64,000 bases of DNA from assembly GCA_902500995.1 (NCBI GenBank), contig CABVSR010000012.1:59861-123860 (forward strand), read 5' to 3'. The notes below the pieces were generated by a model. The model was not told the origin of the DNA. It did no database searches and saw nothing but the letters and a program-made list of their open reading frames with translations. Made by a program: the position numbers and the translations under genes. The stretch's first letter is position 1, and the number at the start of each line of letters is the position of its first letter. The DNA is from an uncultured Nitrospira sp. Lineage in GTDB: Bacteria; Nitrospirota; Nitrospiria; Nitrospirales; Nitrospiraceae. This document shows, in pieces, positions 29,669-38,562 of this stretch.

Positions 29669-30874
29669 ATGCAGCGACATTATTTTTCGTCGATCCGTAT
29701 TCTCCTGGCGCTGGCCGGACTCCTGTTGCCGAATAGTCCGGCTCCGGCGGCAGCGGATACGCAAATCTTCCCCGTTCCCTCCGTGTCCACCAGCAAGAAC
29801 GACGGGAACGACGCCGGCTTGATTGCGCCGATTCTGATCTCCGATCCGGACGGCGAATTGAAATATCTCATGGCCCCGATGTTGATTCAGAATTCAATCG
29901 TCGGCAGCCGGGCGGTCTTCAATCTCTTCAAATACGATCCGGGCGGGCGGCAGATGAAGTTGATCGCCTCGCTGACCGAAAAAATCGAACGCAAGGTGCT
30001 GTTTGACTATGTCGACCCCGCATTTGGAAACGGGCAATACTTTCTGAACTTCGGCGGCACGTTCTTTAAGAACGCGACGTCACGGTTTTTCGGTCTGGGG
30101 CAATCGACGGTTCAAGCGGATGAGTCGAACTACACGGCGAGAGAGGCGCGCGCCTATTGGCGGCTCGGCCTCTATGCGAACGAGGTCACGCAGGTTTCTG
30201 TCGGCCAGCGGGTCCGGCAGGTACAGCTCCAGCGCGGCGCCACGGACCTTCCCTTTTCAGTGGAGCAATTTCCCACGGTGGACGGCATTCAAGGGGAGTC
30301 CATTATCGTCGGCCATCGCGCCTCATTCTATTACGACACCCGGGACAGTCTGATCACGCCCACCGACGGCATGTCCGTCATGGCCTATGCCGAGCTGAAT
30401 CAAAACGTCAAAAACGGCGATCATCCCGTGTATTCGCGGTACGAAATCGAGGTCAAAAAGTTGTTTCCCAGCGAATCCAAGCGTGCCATCCTGGTTGTCC
30501 GGGCCGATCTGCAGGCCACGATCGGCTCGCAGGTGCCGTTTTTCGAACAGTCCTCGCTGGGCGGGCAGAACAATTTGCGTGGATTCGGTATGGATCGTTA
30601 TATCGACAAACATCTGATCGCCCTCAGTATCGAAGAGCGGATCCATATCCTGCGCACCAAGCTGGCAGGAGTGACGGCGGATTTCGAACTGGCGCCGTTT
30701 CTGGATACGGGACAGGTGTTCAACTCGTTTCGGGATGTCAGCTTTCAAGATTACCGGATGACACCGGGTGTCGGGTTTCGCGCGATTGTCCGCCCGAATG
30801 TGGTCGGTCGTCTCGATTACGGCTATAGCCGAGAAGGCGGAGCGATTTTCGCGGGGCTGGATTTTCCCTACTGA
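29669..30874 (+). CDS. Omp85-superfamily outer-membrane barrel lacking POTRA domains
   Basis: 401 residues. A signal peptide (about 1-29, ending PAAA) is followed by only about 50 residues before the barrel, so no POTRA domain fits. The barrel region resembles the bacterial surface antigen (D15) domain: alternating strands, a YDTRDSLITPTDG strand-turn, and SSLGGQNNLRGFGMDRYID, which carries the LRGF equivalent of the conserved loop-6 motif of BamA/TamA. Location 33 bases after mlaC suggests it is the outer-membrane partner of the lipid transport system. The final residue is Y rather than F. Confidence 0.75.
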   Translation: MQRHYFSSIRILLALAGLLLPNSPAPAAADTQIFPVPSVSTSKNDGNDAGLIAPILISDPDGELKYLMAPMLIQNSIVGSRAVFNLFKYDPGGRQMKLIASLTEKIERKVLFDYVDPAFGNGQYFLNFGGTFFKNATSRFFGLGQSTVQADESNYTAREARAYWRLGLYANEVTQVSVGQRVRQVQLQRGATDLPFSVEQFPTVDGIQGESIIVGHRASFYYDTRDSLITPTDGMSVMAYAELNQNVKNGDHPVYSRYEIEVKKLFPSESKRAILVVRADLQATIGSQVPFFEQSSLGGQNNLRGFGMDRYIDKHLIALSIEERIHILRTKLAGVTADFELAPFLDTGQVFNSFRDVSFQDYRMTPGVGFRAIVRPNVVGRLDYGYSREGGAIFAGLDFPY

Positions 30875-30903
30875 ACGCCTGAGTGAACGGCCGGGTATTA
30901 CTC

Positions 30904-31902
30904 ATGCGGCACATCGCCTTACATTTCTGCATGATCGGGCTTCTCTGCGGACTGCCGGTTCCGGCCGGGGCGGAGGGCTTTGGTCCCTTTCCCGTCAGGA
31001 ACTTTCAAGCGCTGGACCAACTAGTGCTGGCCATGCCCGGCGAGCGCGCGTCTGTGCTGCGCAAGGGGGACTTCGATGTTCGCCTCGAGGCGGCCAATAC
31101 CGCGTCGATCGCCAGCGATCAGGAAGCCCAGGCCAATGTGACCATGAAGTTTGAGACGGTCCGGGCCGGGCTGTTCCTGCGCTACGGCGTCACCGATCGA
31201 TTGGAGCTCGGCGCCGAAATTCCGGCCTATCATCGGTACGGCGGTTTTATGGAAGGGCCGATTCTCGGTGTGGAACGTGGCACCACTGGAGTGTCTCCTG
31301 CACGGAAGGCTCTGCGGGATCTCGGATACGCCTTCAACATTTCCAAGGGCGGCCGCACGATGTTTCAGGGTTCGGAACATGCCACAGGGTTAGGCGATGT
31401 GTCATTCTACGGCAAATACCAGCTGTTGCAGGAAACCGCGAGCCGGCCGGCGTTGTCGGTTCGAGCGGCCGTGAAAGCACCGACGGGGGACACGGGGGAA
31501 GTATTCGGGAGCGGCCACCCGGATGCCGGCATCGGACTCGCTCTGGACAAGACCTTCGCGACCGGCTGGATCCTGTACGTCAACGTCAACGGAATCTTTC
31601 CCACGGGACGGATCGCGGGACTGGGTTTGCAGCCGGTGGTCACCGGCTTGGTGGCCGTGGAGTATCTCTGGGCGGAGAATTTTTCCATCACGGCGCAGTT
31701 CGACTATTATTCTCCGCCTTTTCACGGCACGGGAACACGCGTCCTGGACAAGGGGGTGACCGAGTCGGTGCTGGGCGTGAGCTACCGCCTGCTGCCCCAG
31801 TTGATCTGGCAACTGTACGGCGTCGAGAATCTGGATTTCATCACCGGGAGCGCGGCCGACTTTACGCTTTCCACGGTCCTGACCTACCGGTTCCGGTCGT
31901 AA
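30904..31902 (+). CDS. DUF3187 family outer-membrane-type protein
   Basis: 332 residues from the ATG at 30904; a GTG seven codons earlier is possible. A signal peptide is evident (HFCMIGLLCGLPVPAGA). The mature start GFGPFPVRNFQAL and repeated amphipathic strands ending in TYRFRS match DUF3187, a family of predicted outer-membrane barrels of unknown function. It is the last gene of the shc-hpnG-mlaEFDC-barrel run and begins only 29 bases after the previous stop. Its presence in this operon suggests an outer-membrane role in lipid handling, but no direct evidence exists in the sequence. Confidence 0.65.
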   Translation: MRHIALHFCMIGLLCGLPVPAGAEGFGPFPVRNFQALDQLVLAMPGERASVLRKGDFDVRLEAANTASIASDQEAQANVTMKFETVRAGLFLRYGVTDRLELGAEIPAYHRYGGFMEGPILGVERGTTGVSPARKALRDLGYAFNISKGGRTMFQGSEHATGLGDVSFYGKYQLLQETASRPALSVRAAVKAPTGDTGEVFGSGHPDAGIGLALDKTFATGWILYVNVNGIFPTGRIAGLGLQPVVTGLVAVEYLWAENFSITAQFDYYSPPFHGTGTRVLDKGVTESVLGVSYRLLPQLIWQLYGVENLDFITGSAADFTLSTVLTYRFRS

Positions 31903-32084
31903 CCCGATGAGCGGATGCGACCGGAGGATCAGCTGAATCTTGACACAGGCTTGTCCATATGTGAGGATGAGGCGACTTGTACGAACTTCTTTCGCTGCTT
32001 CGCCACGACCTTCTCAATACGATTGTTTTCCACGAAGATGAATACCTGCGTCCAATTGTCATGCCTTGACAAGGAGATTGTGCA

Positions 32085-34028
32085 ATGTCTCTGCTAAAAA
32101 ATATCCATAGCCCCGCGGATTTGAAGCGTCTGTCCCCTGAACAATTTCCGGAACTATGCCAGGAGATTCGTGAGCAGATCCTCGCGGTGGTTTCGAATGT
32201 CGGGGGCCATCTGGCGTCCAATCTGGGTGTCGTGGAATTGACGGTCGCCTTGCAATATCTCCTCGATTCGCCGAAAGATAAAATCGTGTGGGACACGAGC
32301 AATCAAGCCTACACCCACAAACTCCTCACCGGGCGGCGCGAACAGTTCCACACCTTGCGGCAGTACGGCGGATTGTCCGGCTTCTGCAAGCGTGAAGAAA
32401 GTGTCTATGACACCTTCAACGCCGGGCATGCGGGCACCGGTGTTTCGGCCGCCTTCGGGATGGTTGAAGCGCGCGAACAGCGGGGTGAGAAACATAAAGT
32501 CGTCTGCGTCGTCGGCGACGGGGCGATGACGGCCGGGATGACGCTTGAAGGTTTGCACCACGCGGGTGGGACGAACAAGGACTTTATCGTCGTGCTGAAC
32601 GACAATCAGATGTCGATTTCCCGGAACGTGGGAGCCATTTCCGCCTACTTGAATCGAACATTCACGGGCGAGTTCTACGCCCGGATGCGCGAAGAAACCG
32701 GCCAGCTGCTGCGCAAGATTCCCCACATCGGATTGGAAGTCCAGAAAATTGCCCGGCGGGCTGAGGAATTGGCGAAGGGCGCGATCCTGCCCGGACTGTT
32801 GTTCGAGGAGTTGGGCTTCCAGTATGCGGGGCCGATCGACGGGCACAACTTTGAGCATCTCCTGCCAACCTTGGAAAATGTGCTGAAAATGAAGGGCCCG
32901 GTGCTCTTGCACGTCATCACGAAAAAAGGGTTGGGCTATCAAGCCGCCATGGACAATCCCGTCTGGTTCCATGCCTGCCCGCCGTTCGTGCGTGAAACCG
33001 GCGTGCCGGCGAAAAAAGCCGTGCGTCCCAGTTACACCAGTATGGCCGTCGATGCCTTGATCAAGGTTGCGCGTCAAGACAAGCGGGTGGTGGCCATCAC
33101 CGCCGCCATGTGCGAGGGGACCGGGCTGAATGCGTTTGAAAAAGAGTTCCCAGACCGCATCTATGATGTGGGTATCGCCGAGCAACATGCCGTGACTTTT
33201 GCAGCCGGTATGGCGGCTCAAGGCATGAAGCCGGTGGTGGCCCTGTATTCGACCTTCTTGCAACGGGCCTACGATCAGGTCGTGCACGACGTGGCCACTC
33301 AGAACCTGCCGGTGACCTTCTGCATCGATCGGGGAGGGCTGGTGGCTGAGGACGGCACCACCCACCACGGCGCCTTCGATTTCGCGTTCCTGCGGCATGT
33401 GCCGAACATGGTCGTGGCCGCGCCGAAGGACGAGAACGAACTGCAGCATATGATCAAAACCTGTGTGAGTTTCGATGGGCCCGCCTCCGTGCGCTACGCG
33501 CGCGGCGTGAGCCTCGGCGTGCCGATGGATCCTGAGCCCACCGCCTTGCCGATCGGCAAGGGCGAGTTGTTGCGGGAAGGCACGGATGTGGCGATCGTCG
33601 CGATCGGCGTGACGGTCTGGCCGGCGATGAAAGCCGCCGAGCGGTTGGCACAGGAAGGCATTTCCGCCGCCGTGGTCAACGCCCGATTTGCGAAGCCGTT
33701 GGACAGCGAGCTCATTCTGAAGACCGCGAAGAATGTGCGGTGCCTGGTGACCGTGGAAGAAGGCTGCAAGATGGGCGGGTTCGGATCTGCCGTCTTGGAG
33801 ACCCTCTCCGAAGCAGGACTCATGTTGCGCACCAAGGTGCTCGGCTTGCCTGATTGGTATATCGAACAAGGGCCGCAGGATCTGTTGCGGGAACGGTATG
33901 GCCTGACAGCCGACGGCATTTACAACAGTGTGAAGACGCTGTTCGGAGCCGGTGTGGTGGCGGACGATGCCGCTCGCTTGGCCTCGCTCGTCGGCAGTTT
34001 GCCCCATGGCGATGAGCAGGGCAGCTAG
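32085..34028 (+). CDS. dxs: 1-deoxy-D-xylulose-5-phosphate synthase (atypical active-site motif)
   Basis: 647 residues, full DXS length. It condenses pyruvate and glyceraldehyde 3-phosphate using thiamine diphosphate, the entry to the MEP pathway. The TPP motif GDGAMTAGM with NDNQMS, the catalytic glutamate E366 in AEQHAVTFAAG, and the STFLQRAYDQVVHDVA segment are intact. AAGGAG precedes the ATG. Unusual: the normally conserved GHQ tripeptide (His49 in the E. coli enzyme) is S72-N73-Q here, and the GHSSTS motif reads GHAGTG. It could be a variant DXS or a related transketolase-like enzyme; context with ispG favours DXS. Confidence 0.9.
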   Translation: MSLLKNIHSPADLKRLSPEQFPELCQEIREQILAVVSNVGGHLASNLGVVELTVALQYLLDSPKDKIVWDTSNQAYTHKLLTGRREQFHTLRQYGGLSGFCKREESVYDTFNAGHAGTGVSAAFGMVEAREQRGEKHKVVCVVGDGAMTAGMTLEGLHHAGGTNKDFIVVLNDNQMSISRNVGAISAYLNRTFTGEFYARMREETGQLLRKIPHIGLEVQKIARRAEELAKGAILPGLLFEELGFQYAGPIDGHNFEHLLPTLENVLKMKGPVLLHVITKKGLGYQAAMDNPVWFHACPPFVRETGVPAKKAVRPSYTSMAVDALIKVARQDKRVVAITAAMCEGTGLNAFEKEFPDRIYDVGIAEQHAVTFAAGMAAQGMKPVVALYSTFLQRAYDQVVHDVATQNLPVTFCIDRGGLVAEDGTTHHGAFDFAFLRHVPNMVVAAPKDENELQHMIKTCVSFDGPASVRYARGVSLGVPMDPEPTALPIGKGELLREGTDVAIVAIGVTVWPAMKAAERLAQEGISAAVVNARFAKPLDSELILKTAKNVRCLVTVEEGCKMGGFGSAVLETLSEAGLMLRTKVLGLPDWYIEQGPQDLLRERYGLTADGIYNSVKTLFGAGVVADDAARLASLVGSLPHGDEQGS

Positions 34029-34105
34029 CGCAAGGCGCGAGGTCTGGCTGCTGAGTTGGGAGTGATGAATTGAAAAGAGCGATCAAGGAACAATAGAGAG
34101 AGTTC

Positions 34106-35308
34106 ATGCACATCACTCGGAAGAAAACCAGGCAGATTCAGGCAGGATCGGTCAAGATCGGCGGTGATGCGCCGATTTCGGTTCAGTCGATGTGCTCCAC
34201 CGATACGCGCGACGTGAAGGCGACCGTGGAACAGATCCGGCAATTGGAAAACGCCGGCTGCGAGCTCATTCGTGTTGCCGTCCCGGACGACGAGGCGGCC
34301 GCAGCGCTCCCGAAAATCAAGGCGGCCATGACGGTGCCGCTGATCGCCGACATCCACTTCGATCATCGCCTCGCCCTGAAAGCGGCCGAAGTCGTCGATT
34401 GCGTCCGTATCAACCCCGGCAACATCGGGGCCTGGTGGAAAGTGCAGGAAGTCATCAAGGCCGTCAACGAGCGAGGCATCCCCCTGCGCGTGGGTGTGAA
34501 CGGCGGCTCGCTCGAACGGCCCCTGCTGGATAAGTATGGCTGGCCCTCGCCGGAAGCCTTATCCGAGTCGGCCTTGAATGCCGTGCATGCGCTCGAAGAC
34601 GAAGGCTTCACCAACATGAAGGTGTCGCTCAAGGCTTCGGATGTCCACCATGCGATTGACGCCTACTATCTCTTCTCCACTCAGTCCAACTACCCGTTGC
34701 ATATCGGCATTACGGAAGCCGGCACCGCCATGACCGGCGCGGTCAAGTCCGCCATCGGCCTCGGCTGGCTGCTTTCGCAAGGCATCGGCGACACGCTGCG
34801 CGTCTCGCTGGCCGCCGATCCGGTGGAAGAGGTGAAGGTCGGCTTCGAAATTTTGAAATCGCTGGAGTTACGTCATCGCGGCATCAACGTGATTGCCTGT
34901 CCGACCTGCGGCCGAGTCGAAATCGATGTGGTGCGCATGGCCAACGAGTTGGAAAAGAAACTGGGGCACATCAAGACGCCGTTGAATGTGTCCGTGCTCG
35001 GCTGCGTCGTGAACGGCATCGGCGAAGGCAAGGAAGCCGATATCGGCATCGCCGGCGGCGAAGGCAAAGGCATTCTCTTCAAGAAGGGAAAGCTGATGCG
35101 CAAGGTGCCCATGGACGAACTCATGGACACGCTCATTCATGAAGTCGAGCTGCTGGCCAAGGAAAAAGAAGCGGAGGCGGCCGGCGTGACGCACAATGGA
35201 TCGGCGTTGGGCGAAGAGGCCGAAGCAGGCTGGGAATTGATGGGCCACACGCCGGATGAGCAGTCCACCATCGTCCGCGACATTCCGGTGCTCCCGAGCA
35301 AACCCTAG
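34106..35308 (+). CDS. ispG: 4-hydroxy-3-methylbut-2-en-1-yl diphosphate synthase
   Basis: 400 residues. IspG (GcpE) converts MEcPP to HMBPP using a [4Fe-4S] cluster. Cluster ligands are C265 and C268 in CPTCGR and C300 in LGCVVNG. The TIM-barrel portion shows ADIHFDHRLAL, RINPGNIG and VSLKASDV. Length suits the shorter bacterial type. The C-terminal 45 residues beyond the fold are acidic and variable. It follows dxs by 77 bases in the same direction, making a two-gene MEP unit. Confidence 0.97.
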   Translation: MHITRKKTRQIQAGSVKIGGDAPISVQSMCSTDTRDVKATVEQIRQLENAGCELIRVAVPDDEAAAALPKIKAAMTVPLIADIHFDHRLALKAAEVVDCVRINPGNIGAWWKVQEVIKAVNERGIPLRVGVNGGSLERPLLDKYGWPSPEALSESALNAVHALEDEGFTNMKVSLKASDVHHAIDAYYLFSTQSNYPLHIGITEAGTAMTGAVKSAIGLGWLLSQGIGDTLRVSLAADPVEEVKVGFEILKSLELRHRGINVIACPTCGRVEIDVVRMANELEKKLGHIKTPLNVSVLGCVVNGIGEGKEADIGIAGGEGKGILFKKGKLMRKVPMDELMDTLIHEVELLAKEKEAEAAGVTHNGSALGEEAEAGWELMGHTPDEQSTIVRDIPVLPSKP

Positions 35309-35372
35309 TCGCCCGGCATGTGATGTCCTGCAGGTTGCGGTGAAGTTTCCTCTGTTTCTCTCCTCTTCGCGG

Positions 35373-35402
35373 TTGAGTTCCTGAAGCTCCCCCTTCTATA
35401 AT
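35373..35402 (+). promoter_or_regulatory. Promoter for tRNA-Cys
   Basis: TTGAGT at 35373-35378, an 18-base spacer, and a perfect TATAAT at 35397-35402, ten bases before the mature tRNA 5' end. Confidence 0.65.
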
Positions 35403-35411
35403 CCGACCCGT

Positions 35412-35487
35412 GGCGCCGTACCCAAGTGGCTAAGGGAGCAGTCTGCAAAACTGCGATGCGGCGGTTCGAACCCGCCCGGCGCCTCCA
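35412..35487 (+). tRNA. tRNA-Cys (anticodon GCA)
   Basis: 76 nucleotides with the CCA end encoded. The acceptor arm GGCGCCG pairs with CGGCGCC (35477-35483); the discriminator is U, as required for cysteine tRNAs. The anticodon loop reads CTGCAAA and the T arm contains GGTTCGAACCC-type pairing. No other tRNA is adjacent. Confidence 0.96.
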
Positions 35488-36009
35488 AACCGCACTGCGT
35501 GCGTACCGGCGGCTATTCAGGTGAAGCCTCTCCCTATCGTTGCCGCCGGAGAGATCCCTCCATTCATTCACACTGTGTCAGCTCTGCCTACCAGGAGGCT
35601 CTTTCAATTGTTTGTGCCAACGGAATAGATCCTTCAGCCTATTGCTCCAACCCCGACTGTGAAACAGTGTCTCCCGTTTTTCATGACGCCACGGTTTGTC
35701 GTATGACCTGCTGAAGATGGACCAGTATCTACCCAAGCAGCCTACCGGGGAAGGGCAACACACTTCCGCCCTCAAATGCGAAATGGTTAGAATGCGAAGG
35801 CTTGGTTCTCGGGTTGTCCGAACGGCCGCTTGATCTGGTATGGTGACACATTTGCCGGCCGGCACGATCGGCGCGCGTAACTACCAGATCGAGCAGCAAG
35901 CAATCTCGCATTCTCAATCAGATACATTCCGCGACCTGCAGTAGGTCCCGGATAGATATAGCCGGCCCACGAGGCCGACGGAGGACGATCTTTTTGTCGG
36001 AAAGGATGC
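35488..36009. other. Intergenic region between tRNA-Cys and the antiporter gene
   Basis: 522 bases with no convincing gene. A 71-residue cysteine-containing frame (35499-35714) has no start signal or recognisable similarity. No repeat of the tRNA 3' end was seen that would mark an integration site. A tRNA terminator with a T-tract is not obvious. Confidence 0.5.
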
Positions 36010-37707
36010 ATGACCCCTGATCCTATTTTTTTTCGAGACCTCGCCTATGTGTTCATCGCCGCCGTCGTCGGTGGGACCTCTGCGTATCTGCTTCGCCAGC
36101 CGTTGATTCTGGGGTATGTCCTCGGGGGTATTTTGATCAGCCCGCTGACGCCCGGTCCTTCCATTTCGGATGTCCACAGTTTCGAATTGTTTGCCGAGAT
36201 CGGGGTCATCCTGCTGATGTTCAGCATCGGGATCGAGTTTTCGCTGAACGACTTGTTACGCGTTCGCTGGGTCGCGCTGCTGGGAGGACCGCTCGGCATT
36301 TTCCTCTCCATCCTCCTGTCCGTCGGTGTCGGCCATGCGATGGGGTGGAATGTCATCAAAAGCGTGGTGATCGGCGCGGTGGTGTCTGTGGCAAGCACGA
36401 TGGTCCTGGCGCGCTTGCTGCTGGACAGCGGGGATCTGCGGGCCAAACATGGCCGGGTGATGATCGGGATCACGCTGGTGGAGGATCTGGCGGTCGTGGT
36501 GCTCACCGTGTTGCTGCCCGCGCTCGGCGCGTTCGAACCGGGCCGCCTGGCAGCCATCGGGAAAGCATTATGGCTGGCGGTCTTGATTCTCGTTCCCTTC
36601 TCCTATCTCGCCGCCAAGGCGATTCCTCCGCTGTTGACGCGCATTGCCAAGACACAAAATGCCGAACTCTTTCTGCTGGTCTCGCTATCCCTGGGCATCG
36701 GGACGGCAGCGGTGACGCAGATGGCCGGATTGTCCCTCGCCCTTGGCGCATTTCTGGCGGGATTGATCATCAGCGGGTCGGAGTACGGTCATGAAACGCT
36801 CGCCCGGCTCTTGTCGCTCCGTGACGCGTTTGTCGCCCTCTTTTTTGTCACCATCGGCATTCTCATCGATCCGCGTGTCGTGTGGTCCAACCTGCCGTTG
36901 CTCGGCCTCATGCTGGGGTTGATTCTCGTCGGGAAGTTTGCCATTTGGACATTGGTGGTCCGGCTCTTCCGCTATGCCTGGGGCACGGCGCTGCTGGTGG
37001 GTGCCGGTCTCACGCAGATCGGCGAATTTTCTTTCGTGCTGGTGCAGGTAGCCAAATCGGCCGGCCATGTGGGCGAGGATGTCTACAATGCCACCCTTGC
37101 GGCGTCGCTGCTGAGCATTATCCTCAATGCGCCGCTCGTCCGATATGCGCCGCGATGGATCGCCTCACTGCATTTTCGCATGGGGCGGGGTGCTGTGCCT
37201 GTTCAAGGCGGAGTCCAGGAGGAGCACGCCGGGCATGTCGTGGTATGTGGATTCGGTCGTATGGGGAGCACGGTGGGGTTGGCGCTCGACCACTTCAGGA
37301 TTCCGTATACGGTGATCGAACGGGACCCGGATCTCGTGAGGCAGTTGCGTCGCCGGGGCATTTCCTGTGTCTATGGAGATGCGTCGCAAACCGAGCTGTT
37401 GCATGCGGCCGGAGCCCGGCACGCAGCCTTGGCGATTGTTGCGCTGCCGGTCATCCACGAGGCCTCATTGACCCTTCGGCGGCTTCGGGCACTGAATGAA
37501 ACACTCCCCGTACTCGTCCGTGCGCATGGATTCCGGGAAGCTGAAGATTTAAAGGATGTGGGCGCGACGGAAATCATTCTGCCTGAAGTAGAAGGGGCGC
37601 ATACCTTGATCAGGCATGCGTTTCAGGCGTTGAAGGTTCCGAAATCCAGCATTCTCGCGTATCTGAAATCTGCGCAAGGCTTTCGCGCGTCCGGTACACA
37701 GGACTAA
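36010..37707 (+). CDS. CPA2 cation:proton antiporter with TrkA-N domain (KefB/YbaL-like)
   Basis: 565 residues. Twelve or so membrane segments (about 10-385) contain the CPA2 features QPLILGYVLGGILISP, SIGIEFSLNDLL and GLSLALGAFLAGLIISGSEY. A cytoplasmic TrkA-N (RCK) NAD-binding domain starts near residue 410 with VVVCGFGRMGS. Such proteins exchange K+ or Na+ for protons and are gated by nucleotide or, in KefB/C, glutathione adducts. No TrkA-C domain is obvious, which resembles the YbaL layout. It stands alone, preceded by the 522-base gap. Confidence 0.9.
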   Translation: MTPDPIFFRDLAYVFIAAVVGGTSAYLLRQPLILGYVLGGILISPLTPGPSISDVHSFELFAEIGVILLMFSIGIEFSLNDLLRVRWVALLGGPLGIFLSILLSVGVGHAMGWNVIKSVVIGAVVSVASTMVLARLLLDSGDLRAKHGRVMIGITLVEDLAVVVLTVLLPALGAFEPGRLAAIGKALWLAVLILVPFSYLAAKAIPPLLTRIAKTQNAELFLLVSLSLGIGTAAVTQMAGLSLALGAFLAGLIISGSEYGHETLARLLSLRDAFVALFFVTIGILIDPRVVWSNLPLLGLMLGLILVGKFAIWTLVVRLFRYAWGTALLVGAGLTQIGEFSFVLVQVAKSAGHVGEDVYNATLAASLLSIILNAPLVRYAPRWIASLHFRMGRGAVPVQGGVQEEHAGHVVVCGFGRMGSTVGLALDHFRIPYTVIERDPDLVRQLRRRGISCVYGDASQTELLHAAGARHAALAIVALPVIHEASLTLRRLRALNETLPVLVRAHGFREAEDLKDVGATEIILPEVEGAHTLIRHAFQALKVPKSSILAYLKSAQGFRASGTQD

Positions 37708-37843
37708 CTGTTCAGATCTTCCTATAATACGATAGTGAGAACGGGGTGCGACCTTGCTGTGTCCGGTGTCACGATACTCTGCGGGATAGCGGCTGGACGA
37801 AACGAAGCCACCCTATCGAATAAGAATTGAGACGCGGCAACAT

Positions 37844-38467
37844 TCATCGTCCGAAATGGTAAGCGATGCCGAACATGAACAGATTGGCTCGATAGTCTGC
37901 GGTGATGTTATCGCGACTAAAATTGAATTGCGCGAAATTGTATTTGTATTCAAGGAACGGGGCAATAGAATCGGTCAGATAGTAGCGGATGCCGGCTAGG
38001 ACGTTGAAGCTTGGCGCAAACGACGCTTCCGGCCTGAAATTCCCATTGGAAATATTTCCCACATTCAATCCGATTCCAAGGCCGGCATAGGGCTCCACCT
38101 TGTACTGGTACCCGGTTACTCGAACCAAGGCATTAAAGGCGAGTGAGTGAACCTGTAAGTCGGCTCCGGGAATACTTCCGGACAGGGCTGGATTGCCGGA
38201 GGTCGGCAGCGTTTGTTGTTTGATGCCGGGGGTGGAACGGTACGCGTCCACCTCCAGGCCGAACCAGTTGTAGCCGCGATCGTTGAAGTAATGACCGATT
38301 TTTCCGCCGTAGAAAAGGTCTTTCTGCAGCGAGACTTTCCCGGCATCTGTGGTGTCGAAGCTGGGAATATTCATGCCGAGTCCTGCAGCAACATAGGTTT
38401 CAGCACGGATGACGGTGGGGATACACAGCAGGGCTAGAAATAGAAGACCGACAGAACAACGGCGCAT
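37844..38467 (-). CDS. Outer-membrane beta-barrel protein, small porin-like
   Basis: 207 residues. Signal peptide of about 22 residues (VGLLFLALLCIPTVIRA). The mature part alternates polar and hydrophobic residues in about eight strands, with YVAAGLGMNIP at the start, VEPYAGLGIGLNVG, and AGIRYYLTDSIAPFLEYKYNF near the end, a pattern typical of OmpW/OmpA-like eight-strand barrels. The last strand is NLFMFGIAYHFGR. GAGGAGGG lies just before the ATG and a promoter-like site at 38520-38548. Function unknown. Confidence 0.75.
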   Translation of the reverse strand: MRRCSVGLLFLALLCIPTVIRAETYVAAGLGMNIPSFDTTDAGKVSLQKDLFYGGKIGHYFNDRGYNWFGLEVDAYRSTPGIKQQTLPTSGNPALSGSIPGADLQVHSLAFNALVRVTGYQYKVEPYAGLGIGLNVGNISNGNFRPEASFAPSFNVLAGIRYYLTDSIAPFLEYKYNFAQFNFSRDNITADYRANLFMFGIAYHFGR

Positions 38468-38519
38468 GCGCCCTCCTCATACAGGACAACAAACGGCCTC
38501 AACCAGCACGTACGCTGCT

Positions 38520-38548
38520 ACTCTAACGGGCCTGGTTTGGGGTGGCAA
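38520..38548 (-). promoter_or_regulatory. Candidate promoter for the small barrel gene
   Basis: On the minus strand: TTGCCA (38548-38543), 17-base spacer, TAGAGT (38525-38520), about 50 bases upstream of the start codon. Confidence 0.4.
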
Positions 38549-38562
38549 GAGAGAAGTGTATC

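Noticed and set aside
31903..32084. Promoter starting at TTGACA (31940) before dxs
   Set aside because: No acceptable -10 element at 16-18 bases; the gap holds nothing else recognisable.
32154..34007. 617-codon open frame on the minus strand across dxs
   Set aside because: It mirrors the dxs gene in a GC-rich region where antisense frames stay open by chance; its translation is rich in H, G, R and Q and has no recognisable domain.
35499..35714. 71-residue cysteine-containing open frame after tRNA-Cys
   Set aside because: No start signal, no recognisable family, and composition like the surrounding non-coding DNA.
35412..36009. Integration site at tRNA-Cys
   Set aside because: No integrase gene and no repeat of the tRNA 3' end was seen downstream.
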